DNA of 64,000 nt from Loktanella sp. DSM 29012 (GCF_900110705.1 NZ_FOEJ01000001.1:689501-753500), one strand, 5' to 3'. Positions 24,433-34,021 are shown, numbered from the stretch's first letter. Notes: generated from the letters alone by a model not told the origin. A program made the numbers and translations.

Positions 24433-24882
24433 TTGAGGATCAACGTTGCCTTTGTCGATGGGGCGGATCGTGACCTGCCGCTGCCGTTTTATGCGACGGG
24501 TGGTGCGGCGGGTGCGGATGTTTGTGCAAACCTTGCTGATCGCGGCACACTGACGCTGGCCCCTGGCGCGCGCGCAGTGGTGCCCACGGGTCTGCGCATG
24601 GCAATCCCAGAAGGGTTCGAGGTGCAGGTGCGGCCACGGTCGGGTCTTGCGCTGAAACACGGTGTGACTGTGGTGAACGCACCCGGCACCATTGACAGCG
24701 ATTACCGGGGCGAGGTTGGCGTTCTGCTGGTGAACCTTGGCGATATGCCCTTTGTGGTCAGCCACGGGATGCGGGTGGCGCAACTTGTCGCGGCCCCGGT
24801 TGTTCAGGCGCAGTTTGCCCTAGGTTCCCTGACAGATACCGCGCGCGGTGCTGGCGGATTTGGATCGACGGGGACTGACTGA
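24433..24882 (+). CDS. dut: Deoxyuridine 5'-triphosphate nucleotidohydrolase
   Basis: A 149-residue trimeric dUTPase converting dUTP to dUMP and pyrophosphate, keeping uracil out of DNA and feeding dTMP synthesis. All five motifs are readable: [47 protein letters not shown] and the C-terminal [12 protein letters not shown]. The start is TTG at 24433, preceded by AAGGTAGGA and giving the family N-terminus [20 protein letters not shown]. The stop overlaps the start of the following gene by one base (TGATG). Confidence 0.95.
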   Translation: MRINVAFVDGADRDLPLPFYATGGAAGADVCANLADRGTLTLAPGARAVVPTGLRMAIPEGFEVQVRPRSGLALKHGVTVVNAPGTIDSDYRGEVGVLLVNLGDMPFVVSHGMRVAQLVAAPVVQAQFALGSLTDTARGAGGFGSTGTD

Positions 24883-25931
24883 TGATCATGGTTTTTGCGA
24901 TGATTGGCGCGATCTGGGGGATCGGTGCCGTCATGAAGGCTCCGCGCCGTGGGCGCTGGATCATGACATTTGTCCTGCTGGGCGTGGTGATCCTGACCCA
25001 CCTCGTTCTGCCTGCGGACAATGCGCTGCGGCAGGCCACGGGCGGGGATGCCCGCCTGTGGTTGCTGCTGATCGCCGCCGGTATCCTGATCAAGGGCTAT
25101 TCCTTGATCCTGCGTCGTCTCAAGGCGCGGGTGCAGCCCGTTGAAACACAGGCCCCGCGTAAGGGATTTACCGAAACCGAACTGACACGCTATGCCCGGC
25201 ACATCATGCTGCGCGAAATCGGCGGGACCGGGCAGGCGACGCTCCAGGGCGCGCGTGTTCTGGTGGTGGGGGCCGGCGGGCTTGGGTCGCCTGCGCTGAT
25301 GTATCTGGCCGCCAGCGGTGTCGGGACGATCGGTGTGATCGACGATGACGACGTCGACGCCAGTAATCTGCAACGGCAGGTCATTCACCGCGACGCCTGG
25401 ATCGGCACACCCAAGGTGGCGGCCGCGAAACAGGCGATCCTGGAACTGAACCCGCATGTCAAGCTGCGCCCCTATCACCGCCGTCTGACGCCCGAGATCG
25501 CCGCCGACCTGATCGCGGATTTCGATCTGGTGCTGGACGGCTGCGATAATTTCGAGACGCGCTACCTGGTCAACGAAACCTGTGTTGCCGCGGGCGTGCC
25601 GCTGATCGCAGGCGCGCTGACGCAATGGGAAGGGCAACTGGGACTGTACGATCCGGCGCGCGGTGGGCCCTGTTTTGCCTGCGTGTTCCCCGCAGCCCCG
25701 GCCCCTGACCTGGTGCCGACCTGCGCCGAGGCGGGGGTCGCGGGCCCGTTGCCCGGTGTCGTGGGATCCATGATGGCGGTCGAGGCGCTGAAGCTGCTGG
25801 TGGATGCGGGGACCGGCCTGCGCAACAGGCTGCTGATTTATGATGCACTTTATGCCGAAACCCGCGACATGAAGACCAAAGCGCGCGCTGACTGCCCTGT
25901 CTGTCAGGGACGGGGCTTGCACGTGACATGA
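24882..25931 (+). CDS. Membrane-anchored MoeB/ThiF-type adenylyltransferase
   Basis: A 349-residue E1-like enzyme. Residues 100-349 are the ThiF/MoeB fold: [20 protein letters not shown] with the nucleotide-binding glycines, [36 protein letters not shown] with the catalytic-region cysteine, and paired CxxC motifs (CFACVFP and CPVCQG) for zinc. It would activate the C-terminus of MoaD or ThiS for sulfur transfer. Residues 1-85 hold two or three membrane helices, unlike E. coli MoeB, so the enzyme should be tethered to the inner membrane. Coupled to dut by a one-base overlap. Confidence 0.9.
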   Translation: MIMVFAMIGAIWGIGAVMKAPRRGRWIMTFVLLGVVILTHLVLPADNALRQATGGDARLWLLLIAAGILIKGYSLILRRLKARVQPVETQAPRKGFTETELTRYARHIMLREIGGTGQATLQGARVLVVGAGGLGSPALMYLAASGVGTIGVIDDDDVDASNLQRQVIHRDAWIGTPKVAAAKQAILELNPHVKLRPYHRRLTPEIAADLIADFDLVLDGCDNFETRYLVNETCVAAGVPLIAGALTQWEGQLGLYDPARGGPCFACVFPAAPAPDLVPTCAEAGVAGPLPGVVGSMMAVEALKLLVDAGTGLRNRLLIYDALYAETRDMKTKARADCPVCQGRGLHVT

Positions 25932-25971
25932 CGGATTGTCACTGTCAGACATCACATCCTTGGGGGATCAC

Positions 25972-26751
25972 ATGAAAATCATCACCACCATCGCCGCCAC
26001 CCTGTTTGCGGGCGCGGCCAGCGCTGCGGCCCATTTGCCGGACCTGTCAGGGCAAGAGATCACGGTCGCTGTCGAAAATGCCTACCCGCCGCTGCAATTC
26101 ATGCAGGACGGCGCGGCCGTGGGTTGGGAATACGATGCCATGGCCGAAATCGCGGCCCGACTGAACCTGACCATCGACTATCAGACCATCAGCTGGGATG
26201 CGATGATCCCCGCTGTAGCCGAAGGCCAGTTCGATCTGGGCATGACCGGGATCACCATCCGCGAGGACCGCGCAGAGGTGGTCGATTTTTCGGACAGCTA
26301 CATGACCTCGGAAATGGTCATGCTGGTCCGCGGTGACGAGGACAGGTTCACCGATGCCGCCAGTTTTGCCGCCGATGCGGAGTTGCTGATGGCTGCCCAG
26401 CCCGGCACGACACCGTTCTATGTCGGCGTCTATGACGTGCTGGACGGTGACGAGGCAAACCCCCGGATCGTCAAGATGGAGACATTCGGTGCCACCGTGC
26501 AGGCGCTGCGCACGGGTGACGTGGATCTGGTCCTGACCGACGGCACGGCAGGTCAGGGCTATGTCGATGCCAGCGATGGCGGGCTGAAGGTCATCGGGGA
26601 AAAACTGGGGACCGAGGATTTCGGTTTCATCTTTCCCAATGGGTCCGACCTGGTCGGACCGATGAACGCCGCCATTGCCGACATGCAGTCGGATGGCACC
26701 ATCGACGCGCTGAACACCAAGTGGTTCCTTGATTTCAAGATGGGCGAATAA
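25972..26751 (+). CDS. Amino-acid-type ABC transporter substrate-binding protein
   Basis: A 259-residue periplasmic binding protein with signal peptide ([19 protein letters not shown]) and the family 3 solute-binding pattern: [54 protein letters not shown] and [17 protein letters not shown]. Such proteins deliver polar amino acids or related compounds to a permease. The ATG at 25972 has GGGGGATC upstream. The permease follows directly; no ATPase gene is adjacent, so the third component must be encoded elsewhere. Confidence 0.9.
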   Translation: MKIITTIAATLFAGAASAAAHLPDLSGQEITVAVENAYPPLQFMQDGAAVGWEYDAMAEIAARLNLTIDYQTISWDAMIPAVAEGQFDLGMTGITIREDRAEVVDFSDSYMTSEMVMLVRGDEDRFTDAASFAADAELLMAAQPGTTPFYVGVYDVLDGDEANPRIVKMETFGATVQALRTGDVDLVLTDGTAGQGYVDASDGGLKVIGEKLGTEDFGFIFPNGSDLVGPMNAAIADMQSDGTIDALNTKWFLDFKMGE

Positions 26752-26770
26752 GGATCGCCGGGCAGCGCGC

Positions 26771-27544
26771 GTGACACCGCAGGTGCCCGGCGACCGGGAC
26801 TTTCCTTGGTGGCTGGTGGCCGTCGTCGGTCTGGGGATCTGGATGTTTTATCAGGTCGCGACCGACGACGCCTATCGCGGCGTTGTGGGTACGCTGGCCA
26901 AGGGTATCCAGATCACCGTTTTCGTGGCGATTGTCAGCTACCTGATGGCCTGCGCGTTGGGCCTGCTGCTGGCGGTCATGGCGTTGTCGAAATCGCGCGT
27001 CCTGCGGCAGGTCGCGCGATTTTATGTCGAGGTGATGCGCGGGATACCGATCATCGTGCTGCTTCTCTATGTGGCATTTGTGCTGGCCCCGGCGCTGGTC
27101 AGTGCGTGGAACGCCATCGGCCTGCCAGAGGCGCGCACCCGCGATTTCAGCCTGCTGTGGCGCGCGATCATCGCGTTGACACTGGCCTATGCATCGTTTC
27201 TGGCAGAGGTGTTTCGCGCCGGGCTGCAATCCGTGGACCGTGGCCAGATCGAAGCGGCCGAGGCGCTGGGCCTGGGCCGGTGGCAGCGGTTCCGTCACAT
27301 CGTCTGGCCACAGGCGCTGCGCACGATCCTGCCGCCGCTGGGCAATGATTTCGTGGCCATGGTCAAGGATTCCTCGCTGGTGTCGGTCGTGGGCGTGGCC
27401 GACATTACCCAGCTGGGCAAGATTACGGCGGCTGGCAATTTCAGATATTTCGAGACCTATAACGTTGTCGCATTGATCTATCTGACGATGACCATCGGGT
27501 TGTCCATCGCGCTGCGCCGGTTTGAACGTGGACTGCGCCGCTGA
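26771..27544 (+). CDS. Amino-acid-type ABC transporter permease
   Basis: A 257-residue inner-membrane permease of the HisM/GlnP type with about five helices and the cytoplasmic EAA loop in QIEAAEALGLGRWQRFRHIV followed by WPQALRTILPPLGNDFVAMV. The GTG at 26771 gives the likeliest N-terminus (TPQVPGDRDFPWWL); the frame is open upstream to a TTG at 26729, which would overlap the binding-protein gene. Forms a unit with the preceding binding protein. The element at 27556 follows its stop. Confidence 0.88.
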   Translation: MTPQVPGDRDFPWWLVAVVGLGIWMFYQVATDDAYRGVVGTLAKGIQITVFVAIVSYLMACALGLLLAVMALSKSRVLRQVARFYVEVMRGIPIIVLLLYVAFVLAPALVSAWNAIGLPEARTRDFSLLWRAIIALTLAYASFLAEVFRAGLQSVDRGQIEAAEALGLGRWQRFRHIVWPQALRTILPPLGNDFVAMVKDSSLVSVVGVADITQLGKITAAGNFRYFETYNVVALIYLTMTIGLSIALRRFERGLRR

Positions 27545-27555
27545 CGCGGCTGGTT

Positions 27556-27578
27556 GAGTATTTTCAGCAAGATGATGC
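27556..27578 (+). repeat. Dispersed repeat tail, copy C
   Basis: GAGTATTTTCAGCAAGATGA followed by TGC, matching the tails at 54543, 58044 and 60720 with two changes, but without the long G/C stem in front. It lies between the ABC permease and the M3 peptidase genes. Confidence 0.6.
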
Positions 27579-27633
27579 AGGGGGGTGTGAGCCGTGGCAC
27601 CCAATCCTTATGTTGATAGCAAAGGAGAATGAC

Positions 27634-29658
27634 ATGACCAATCCGCTACTGACCGCTTGGGACACGCCCTTTGGACTGCCGCCATTCGATGCGATCGAGG
27701 ACGATCATTTTGCACCCGCGGTCGAAAAGGCATTGGCTGACGCGCGTGCGGCGATCAACGCGATTGCGACCTCTGATGAGGAGCCCAGCTTTGCCAACAC
27801 CATTGAAGCGATGGCATTGGCAGAGGGCGATCTCGACCGGGTACTAGGTGCGTTCTACGGTGTTGCTGGTGCGGACAGCACGCCCGCGCGCGAGGCGTTG
27901 CAGCGCGATTTTGCGCCGCTGCTGTCGGCCTTTGGGTCGGAAGTGTCCAGCAACAAGGACCTGTTCGCGCGGATCGAGTCCCTGTGGCAGGCCCGCGATA
28001 CGCTGGATCTGACCGACGAACAGGCCATGGTGCTGAAACTGACACACCGGTCCTTTGTGCGTCAGGGAGCAGAACTGGAAGGCTATGCCAGCGACCGGCT
28101 GCGCGACGTGACAGCGCGGCTGTCGGTGCTGGGCACGCAGTTCAGTCAGAATCTGCTGGCGGATGAACGCAGCTGGTTCATGCCATTGTCAGAGGATGAC
28201 CTGGCCGCGCTGCCTGATTTCGTGGCCGACGCTGCCCGTGCGGCGGGTGAGGCTGGCGATCATGGTGGCCCCGTCGTGACCCTGTCGCGTTCGCTCATTG
28301 TGCCGTTCCTGCAATTCTCGCCCAACCGCGCCTTGCGCGAACGGGCGTATAACGCCTGGACGTCGCGCGGGATGAACGGTGGTGACACGGACAACCGCGA
28401 TCTGGCGGCGGAGACGCTGGCGCTGCGGGCCGAACGCGCCAATCTGCTGGGCTACGACAGCTTTGCCGATTTCAAGCTGGAAACCGAGATGGCCAAAACC
28501 CCGCAAGCGGTGCGCGATCTGCTGATGCAGGTGTGGGAGCCTGCGCGCACAAGCGCGGAGGCTGATCAGACCAAATTGCAGGCGATGATGCACAACGATG
28601 GCGCGACCGGTCCGCTGGAACCCTGGGACTGGCGTTACTATTCGGAAAAGCGCCGGCAGGCCGAACATGATCTGGACGAGTCCGTGATCAAGCCATACCT
28701 GCAACTGGACCGCATGATCGACGCGGCGTTCGACTGTGCCAACCGCCTGTTCGGCCTGGAATTTTCACCGATCGACGCACCGACCTACCACGCGGACGTG
28801 CGTCTGTGGGAGGTCACGCGCGATGGTCAGCACGTCGCCGTGTTCATGGGGGATTATTTCGCACGGGCCTCGAAACGGTCGGGGGCGTGGTGCATGGCAA
28901 TGCGCAGTCAGCAGCGGCTGGCGGGCGACATTCGCCCCATCGTCGTCAACGTCTGCAACTTTGCCAAGCCTGCCGCCGGGAAACCGGCGCTGCTGTCATA
29001 TGACGACGCGCGCACGCTGTTTCATGAATTCGGCCACGCGCTGCACCAGATGCTGTCGGATGTGACCTATGCGTCGGTCAGCGGCACATCCGTCGCACGC
29101 GACTTCGTCGAGCTGCCCAGCCAGTTGTTCGAGCACTGGCTGGAGGTGCCAGAGGTGCTTACCAAATACGCGACGCATGCCGACACAGGGGACGCGATGC
29201 CAGCCGAGATGTTGGATCGCCTGCTGGCCGCCAGCACCTATGACATGGGGTTCCAGACGGTTGAATATGTCGCCAGCGCCCTGGTCGATTTGGAATTTCA
29301 CGCAACAGATGACGCGCCGCGTGACCCGATGCAGCGACAGGCCGAAATCCTGGAAGAGATCGGGATGCCGCATGCCATTGGCATGCGCCATGCGACGCCG
29401 CATTTTGCCCATGTGTTTTCCGGCGACGGCTATTCCAGCGGCTACTATAGCTACATGTGGTCCGAGGTGATGGACGCCGATGCGTTCGATGCCTTTACCG
29501 AAGCGGGTGACGCGTTTGATCCCGCGCTTGCGAAACGGCTGGAAGACACGGTGCTGTCATCGGGCGGATCGGTCGAACCCGACGTTCTGTATACCGCGTT
29601 CCGGGGGCGGATGCCGGGGGTCGATGCGCTGTTGCGCGGGCGGGGTCTTGCCGCCTGA
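27634..29658 (+). CDS. M3 family metallopeptidase (oligopeptidase A / Dcp type)
   Basis: A 674-residue zinc endo-oligopeptidase with the thimet-oligopeptidase layout. The HExxH zinc motif is in LFHEFGHALHQML and the downstream glutamate ligand region in DFVELPSQLFEHWLEVPEVL; the C-terminal SGYYSYMWSEVMDADAF substrate-binding block is intact. It degrades short peptides, probably in the cytoplasm because no signal peptide is present. The ATG at 27634 has AAAGGAGAA upstream and matches the family start NPLLTAWDTPFGLPPFDAI; an in-frame ATG at 27610 is less likely. Confidence 0.95.
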   Translation: MTNPLLTAWDTPFGLPPFDAIEDDHFAPAVEKALADARAAINAIATSDEEPSFANTIEAMALAEGDLDRVLGAFYGVAGADSTPAREALQRDFAPLLSAFGSEVSSNKDLFARIESLWQARDTLDLTDEQAMVLKLTHRSFVRQGAELEGYASDRLRDVTARLSVLGTQFSQNLLADERSWFMPLSEDDLAALPDFVADAARAAGEAGDHGGPVVTLSRSLIVPFLQFSPNRALRERAYNAWTSRGMNGGDTDNRDLAAETLALRAERANLLGYDSFADFKLETEMAKTPQAVRDLLMQVWEPARTSAEADQTKLQAMMHNDGATGPLEPWDWRYYSEKRRQAEHDLDESVIKPYLQLDRMIDAAFDCANRLFGLEFSPIDAPTYHADVRLWEVTRDGQHVAVFMGDYFARASKRSGAWCMAMRSQQRLAGDIRPIVVNVCNFAKPAAGKPALLSYDDARTLFHEFGHALHQMLSDVTYASVSGTSVARDFVELPSQLFEHWLEVPEVLTKYATHADTGDAMPAEMLDRLLAASTYDMGFQTVEYVASALVDLEFHATDDAPRDPMQRQAEILEEIGMPHAIGMRHATPHFAHVFSGDGYSSGYYSYMWSEVMDADAFDAFTEAGDAFDPALAKRLEDTVLSSGGSVEPDVLYTAFRGRMPGVDALLRGRGLAA

Positions 29659-29661
29659 CGG

Positions 29662-29889
29662 TCAGTCCAGACGTTCGACAGCCGCCAGGATCAGCCGCAT
29701 TTCGTCGGCCAGGGCCGCCTCGATCGCGAATGCGGGGTCGGGGCCATCGGCGCTGGGGTCCTCTTCGGGGATGCTGACCGTGGACCGGTCCCGCAAAAAG
29801 CCGCGCATCGCATCGCCATGGGCGTGGATCAACCGTGCGAGGATCTGGCGCTGCGCGATCAGGCGGCCTTCGATGGATTCGGGCGACAT
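29662..29889 (-). CDS. Small protein of unknown function
   Basis: A 75-residue acidic protein with no family I recognise, probably helical (IEGRLIAQRQILARLIHAHG, then AFAIEAALADEMRLILAAVE) with a charged loop between. A GAGAGGA site 9 bases before the ATG supports translation. It lies 22 bases downstream of the CDF transporter start region in the order SH3 protein... CDF...; more exactly it follows the CDF gene on the same strand and may share its transcript. No signal peptide or membrane helix. Confidence 0.65.
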   Translation of the reverse strand: MSPESIEGRLIAQRQILARLIHAHGDAMRGFLRDRSTVSIPEEDPSADGPDPAFAIEAALADEMRLILAAVERLD

Positions 29890-29911
29890 GGTGATGTCCT
29901 CTCTGGGGTGT

Positions 29912-30817
29912 TCAACTGCGGGGATCGTCGGGATGGGGTTGGACGCCGCGCGGGTCCTTGTGGATCAGCACGTCGGCGCGCGGATAGGCCGCGATGATCG
30001 CGCGGCGCAGGGCCGCCCCGATGGCATGCGCCTCGTGCAGGGTCTGATCGCCGTCCAGTTCGATGTGCAGATTGACGAAAACGCGGCTGCCCGCGCGGCG
30101 CGTCTTGAGGTCGTGAAACCCGTGCACGCCGTCAAAATTGCGCGCAATCTCTGAAATGCCCGCGATCATGTCGGGATCGGCTTGCCTGTCCATCAGGGCA
30201 TCCCACGCCTCTTTGCCGATGCGGATGGCACCGATGACGAGGATCAGCGCCGCGCCAAGGGCCACGACACTATCGACCTGTGCAAGACCCAGCGCTGACG
30301 AGGCCCAAAGTGCGACAAGGGCACCGACATTGGGGATCAAGTCACCGAGGTAGTGCAGGGAATCCGCCTTGACCACGGCGTTGCCGGTCCGTGCCGCGAC
30401 CCTGCGTTGCCACAACACCAATGCCAGCGTCAGCACGATGGACAGTGCGATGATCGCCATGCCCGACCCTTCGTTTTCGGGCATCTGCGCATCGCCGCGC
30501 ACCAGGCGCAGGATCGCAACCGTGGCGATCACGCCAGCCGAGGCGATGATGATCAGCGACTGACCTAGTGCTGCCAGATCCTCGGCCGAGGAATGACCGA
30601 AATTATGGTCGTCGTCGGCAGGTTTGGCCGCATAGGCAATCGCGGCCAGCGCGCCCAGCGACATCATGAGGTCCATCGCGGAATCGGCCAGCGTGGCGGC
30701 CACCGCCAATGACCCGGTTTCCCCAAGCGCCCAGAGTTTTGCGACAACCAGCGTGAGTGCGACGGCAGAGGACATCAGCCCTGCGGACAGGTTCAGGCGT
30801 GTGTCGCTGCGGCTCAT
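29912..30817 (-). CDS. Cation diffusion facilitator (FieF-like)
   Basis: A 301-residue CDF transporter with six predicted membrane helices and a C-terminal cytoplasmic domain. The metal-site residues are visible in LADSAMDLMMSLG (helix II, D-x3-D) and HYLGDLIPNVGAL (helix V, H-x3-D), and NFGHSSAEDLAALGQS follows helix II. It exports divalent metals such as zinc or iron in exchange for protons. The start at 30817 is 6 bases after the upstream SH3-protein stop, so they are probably cotranscribed. Confidence 0.92.
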   Translation of the reverse strand: MSRSDTRLNLSAGLMSSAVALTLVVAKLWALGETGSLAVAATLADSAMDLMMSLGALAAIAYAAKPADDDHNFGHSSAEDLAALGQSLIIIASAGVIATVAILRLVRGDAQMPENEGSGMAIIALSIVLTLALVLWQRRVAARTGNAVVKADSLHYLGDLIPNVGALVALWASSALGLAQVDSVVALGAALILVIGAIRIGKEAWDALMDRQADPDMIAGISEIARNFDGVHGFHDLKTRRAGSRVFVNLHIELDGDQTLHEAHAIGAALRRAIIAAYPRADVLIHKDPRGVQPHPDDPRS

Positions 30818-30823
30818 GGTTGA

Positions 30824-31363
30824 TTACTCTTTGGTCTCATCGGGATTGACACCCCAGATTGCGGCTTGTGGTGCCCAACCGCGATAGCCATCGGCATTCA
30901 GTTCGCACCAGTTTTGTTCACAGGCACCCAGTCTCGCGACGACGCCTTGTTCCAGATAGGCACGTTCGGATGCATTTGCATCGGGCTGGCTGTGCAGGGT
31001 CAGGACCTGTTCGGTCACAAGCGCGGTGCGCACGCCTGACAGCATCGTGTAGTGGACCCAGCCGCCCTGGCCATCGCGATCTATGACACGACGCCAGTGG
31101 CCGTATTCCGCGACGACCTGCAACGGCATGCCGCGCCGCTGGAACACCCAGTCGATCCGGTGGGTCAAAGATGGGCCGCGGCGCACATTGGCCTCGGACG
31201 CCTTGAGGCTGACGTAACGCGGCAAGGGCAGGTTCGTGACGGGTCCGGTCTGTGCCGCAGCGGCGGGGGCCGAGACAGGCACCACGTCTTGTGCCGCACC
31301 CTGCGTTGCCAGACATACTGCCAATGCGCTGGCCACGCCGCGCAACCACCCCGAGGTTCCCAT
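30824..31363 (-). CDS. Exported SH3-domain protein
   Basis: A 179-residue protein starting at 31363 with a signal peptide (WLRGVASALAVCLATQGAAQ) and a proline/alanine-rich linker. Two bacterial SH3-like repeats follow: SEANVRRGPSLTHRIDWVFQ with HWRRVIDRDGQGGWVHYTML, and LTLHSQPDANASERAYLEQG with CELNADGYRGWAPQAAIWGV. Such domains usually bind cell-wall peptides in the periplasm. This arrangement is the common DUF1058/SH3_3 type of Rhodobacteraceae. Just upstream of the CDF gene; divergent from a D-2-hydroxyacid dehydrogenase. Confidence 0.85.
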   Translation of the reverse strand: MGTSGWLRGVASALAVCLATQGAAQDVVPVSAPAAAAQTGPVTNLPLPRYVSLKASEANVRRGPSLTHRIDWVFQRRGMPLQVVAEYGHWRRVIDRDGQGGWVHYTMLSGVRTALVTEQVLTLHSQPDANASERAYLEQGVVARLGACEQNWCELNADGYRGWAPQAAIWGVNPDETKE

Positions 31364-31479
31364 ATCCGCTATCCGCCTGCTGTCATTCGCTCTGTAGGCG
31401 CATCGGTTCTTGTGCCGCGCGTCCCTGACTGGCAACCTGCCACCGATGCGGTGCATTTGAAAGTGGGCAGGGGGGTCCG

Positions 31480-32466
31480 ATGCCGGGTAAGAAGCTGAGT
31501 GTTGTCGTCACGCGACGGTTGCCCGAACCGGTCGAGACCCGGATGAAGGAACTGTTTGACGTCACCCTGCGCGAAAGTGACGAACCGATGACCCGCGAGG
31601 CGCTGGCCGCCGCCATGCAGGGGGCCGACGTCATCGTGCCGACCATTACGGACCAGATCGACGCGGCCCTGCTGGCGCAGGCCGGGGAACGGCTGAAACT
31701 GATCGCGAACTATGGGGCAGGGGTCGACAATATCGACGTCGCCACGGCCCGCCAGCGCGGCATTCTGGTGTCGAACACCCCCGGCGTGCTGACCGACGAT
31801 ACCGCTGACATGACGCTCGCGCTGATGCTGTCCGTCGTGCGGCGCATCCCCGAAGGCATGCGCATCGCCCAGGGCGAAAGCTGGGAAGGCTGGTCGCCGA
31901 CCGCCAATCTGGGTGCGCGACTGGGCGGTCGCAGGTTGGGCATCCTTGGCATGGGGCGCATCGGTCAGGCCGTCGCACAACGTGCGCGCGCCTTTGGCAT
32001 GCAGATCCACTATCATAACCGCAAACGCCTACGCCCCGAGGTCGAGAACCCTATCGAGGCGACCTATTGGGAAAGCCTCGACCAGATGGTCGCGCGGATG
32101 GATGTGGTATCGGTGAATTGTCCGCATACGCCGTCCACATTTCACCTGCTGAACGCGCGGCGGCTGAAACTGATGAAACCCAATGCCGTGATTGTGAATA
32201 CTTCGCGGGGCGAGGTCATCGACGAAAACGCGCTGACCCGCGCGCTGCGTGCGGGCGAACTGGGCGGCGCGGGGCTGGATGTTTTCGAACGCGGCCATGA
32301 GATCAATCCCCGGCTCAAGGCGCTACCGAACGTGATCTTGTTGCCGCACATGGGATCCGCCACGATCGAGGGGCGGATCGAGATGGGCGAAAAGGTCCTG
32401 ATCAACGTCAAGACGTTCGCCGACGGCCATCGTCCGCCCGACCTCGTCGTGCCGGGCCTGATGTGA
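31480..32466 (+). CDS. D-2-hydroxyacid dehydrogenase (glycerate/glyoxylate reductase type)
   Basis: A 328-residue NAD(P)-dependent enzyme. The Rossmann glycine motif is LGILGMGRIGQAVAQRA, and the catalytic residues appear in IVNTSRGEVIDENAL (arginine), the following GGAGLDVFERGHEINP (glutamate) and LLPHMGSATIEGR (histidine). It is similar to hydroxypyruvate/glyoxylate reductases that act in glycolate, serine-cycle or photorespiratory metabolism; the exact substrate cannot be fixed. Divergent from the SH3 protein gene, start about 116 bases away. Confidence 0.92.
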   Translation: MPGKKLSVVVTRRLPEPVETRMKELFDVTLRESDEPMTREALAAAMQGADVIVPTITDQIDAALLAQAGERLKLIANYGAGVDNIDVATARQRGILVSNTPGVLTDDTADMTLALMLSVVRRIPEGMRIAQGESWEGWSPTANLGARLGGRRLGILGMGRIGQAVAQRARAFGMQIHYHNRKRLRPEVENPIEATYWESLDQMVARMDVVSVNCPHTPSTFHLLNARRLKLMKPNAVIVNTSRGEVIDENALTRALRAGELGGAGLDVFERGHEINPRLKALPNVILLPHMGSATIEGRIEMGEKVLINVKTFADGHRPPDLVVPGLM

Positions 32467-32497
32467 TAGACGTGTTCTGCAACCACCGGAGAAAACC

Positions 32498-32806
32498 ATG
32501 TATCGCATGATGTCGGCCATTGGCCTGCTTGCATTGACCACCGCCTGCGCAGAGGTGCCGCCGACCCCGTTTGACGGACGTCAGATCAACCCTTCACGCC
32601 CGGCACCCGTGCAACCCATCTTGACCGCACCGCCCGTGTCGGCGATCCCGGAACCCGACCGGATCACCACCGGCCCCATCGGCGCGCCTGCCGTGCCGCG
32701 CCCCAGCACGAACGGCATGGCACCACCGCCCGTGGAAATCGGTGTGGTCGGCGCGCCGCCACCGCCACCACCGCCGCCCGCAGAAGACACGTCCGAGGAC
32801 GCCTGA
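32498..32806 (+). CDS. Proline-rich lipoprotein, unknown function
   Basis: A 102-residue putative lipoprotein: signal MYRMMSAIGLLALTTAC with a lipobox-like LTTAC (C17), then a low-complexity proline-rich chain including PPPPPPPPAEDTSEDA at the C-terminus. No enzyme domain is visible. Such extended proline-rich tails can span the periplasm. The gene lies 31 bases after the dehydrogenase gene in the same direction and ends with a strong terminator. Confidence 0.7.
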   Translation: MYRMMSAIGLLALTTACAEVPPTPFDGRQINPSRPAPVQPILTAPPVSAIPEPDRITTGPIGAPAVPRPSTNGMAPPPVEIGVVGAPPPPPPPPAEDTSEDA

Positions 32807-32812
32807 CACAAG

Positions 32813-32838
32813 AAGGGACCGCCCAGCGGTCCCTTTTT
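32813..32838 (+). terminator. Intrinsic terminator after the proline-rich lipoprotein gene
   Basis: A perfect 10-bp stem AAGGGACCGC/GCGGTCCCTT with a CCA loop and five Ts. It lies between two convergent lipoprotein genes and can act on both strands, since AAGGG is mirrored on the other side. Confidence 0.92.
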
Positions 32839-32875
32839 CATTGGCCGAAAGGCCGCCGTATTTTTGAAAATGAGG

Positions 32876-33022
32876 TTACTGCACGCCTTCGGTGATGGCG
32901 ACGTAGTTGCGCGTCGAAAACCGCAACATGTCGTTGTCGGCGCGACTGTTTACAGGCAGCGGCTGCGCACAGGCGGTCAGGCCCATCACGGCAGCCACCG
33001 CAATCAGGGTGGTGCGTTTCAT
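32876..33022 (-). CDS. 48-residue lipoprotein, unknown function
   Basis: A short gene: ATG at 33022, stop TAA at 32876. Its product begins MKRTTLIAVAAVMGLTACAQ, a textbook lipoprotein signal with lipobox LTAC (C18), followed by only about 30 residues including DMLRFSTRNYVAITEGVQ. A GGAGAGC site 5 bases before the ATG supports translation. No family recognised. It is convergent with the proline-rich lipoprotein and shares the bidirectional terminator. Confidence 0.75.
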   Translation of the reverse strand: MKRTTLIAVAAVMGLTACAQPLPVNSRADNDMLRFSTRNYVAITEGVQ

Positions 33023-33211
33023 ACTGCTCTCCTCAGCCCGCCTCTGACGTGCGGTGCTGTGGATAAATTAGCATCAAACTGCGGCGGAAATAAGGCAAGC
33101 CGCCAAAAATTGGCCACATTTGCGCCCTGTACGCCCATGCGCCGACCGCAAATTTCCAGCAGGGCAGGGGTTTGCGGACCTGTACCCCCCGATCACTGTG
33201 GCAGCTGCGCC

Positions 33212-34021
33212 TCAGCGATAGATCTCTTCTTCGGTCGGAAAGGCGCGGTTTTTCACGTCCTCGGCGTAGCGCCGGACGGAATCCTCGATCATCGGACCCA
33301 GCTGGCCGTAGACCTTGACGAACTTGGGTGTCCAGGGGTTCAGGCCCAGCATGTCTTCCAGCACCAGGATCTGGCCATCGCAATCCTTGCTGGCCCCGAT
33401 TCCGATGGTGGGAATGTCGATTTCGGTGGTGATCTTGGCGGCCAGCGGTTCGACCATGCCCTCCAGCACCACGGCGAATGCGCCGGCCTCTGCCACGGCG
33501 CGGGCGTCCTCGCGGTGCGCGTCCCAGCTGGATTCGTCGCGGCCCTGTGTCTTGAACCCGCCCATCACATGCGACGACTGCGGTGTCAGGCCGGTGTGCG
33601 CCATCACGGGAATACCGCGTTCCACGAGAAAGTGGATGGTTTCGGCCATGCGCGCGCCACCTTCCAGCTTGACCGCACCGCAGCCGGTTTCCTTCATGAT
33701 CTTGGCGGCATTGCGGAACGCGACCTGCGGCGATTCCTCGTAGGTGCCGAATGGCATATCGACCACGATCAGCGCCTTTTGCGTGCCGCGCACCACGGCC
33801 TTGCCGTGCATGATCATCAGGTCCAGTGGCACGCCCACCGTGCTTTCCATGCCGTGCATCACCATGCCCAGACTGTCACCGACCAGAATGAAATCCGCGA
33901 ATTTGTCCACGATGGCGGCCGTATGCGCGTGGTAGCTGGTCAGCGACACGATCGGTTCGCCGCCCTTGCGCTTGGCGATCTGCGGCACGGTGGTCCGGCG
34001 GATTTGGGCTTGGGTGCTCAT
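33212..34021 (-). CDS. panB: 3-methyl-2-oxobutanoate hydroxymethyltransferase
   Basis: A 269-residue enzyme making ketopantoate from alpha-ketoisovalerate and methylene-THF, the first pantothenate step. Family blocks are [39 protein letters not shown] (magnesium and substrate site), [12 protein letters not shown] and [20 protein letters not shown]-like [12 protein letters not shown]. The start overlaps the panC stop by 4 bases, so the operon order is panC-panB. Confidence 0.97.
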   Translation of the reverse strand: MSTQAQIRRTTVPQIAKRKGGEPIVSLTSYHAHTAAIVDKFADFILVGDSLGMVMHGMESTVGVPLDLMIMHGKAVVRGTQKALIVVDMPFGTYEESPQVAFRNAAKIMKETGCGAVKLEGGARMAETIHFLVERGIPVMAHTGLTPQSSHVMGGFKTQGRDESSWDAHREDARAVAEAGAFAVVLEGMVEPLAAKITTEIDIPTIGIGASKDCDGQILVLEDMLGLNPWTPKFVKVYGQLGPMIEDSVRRYAEDVKNRAFPTEEEIYR

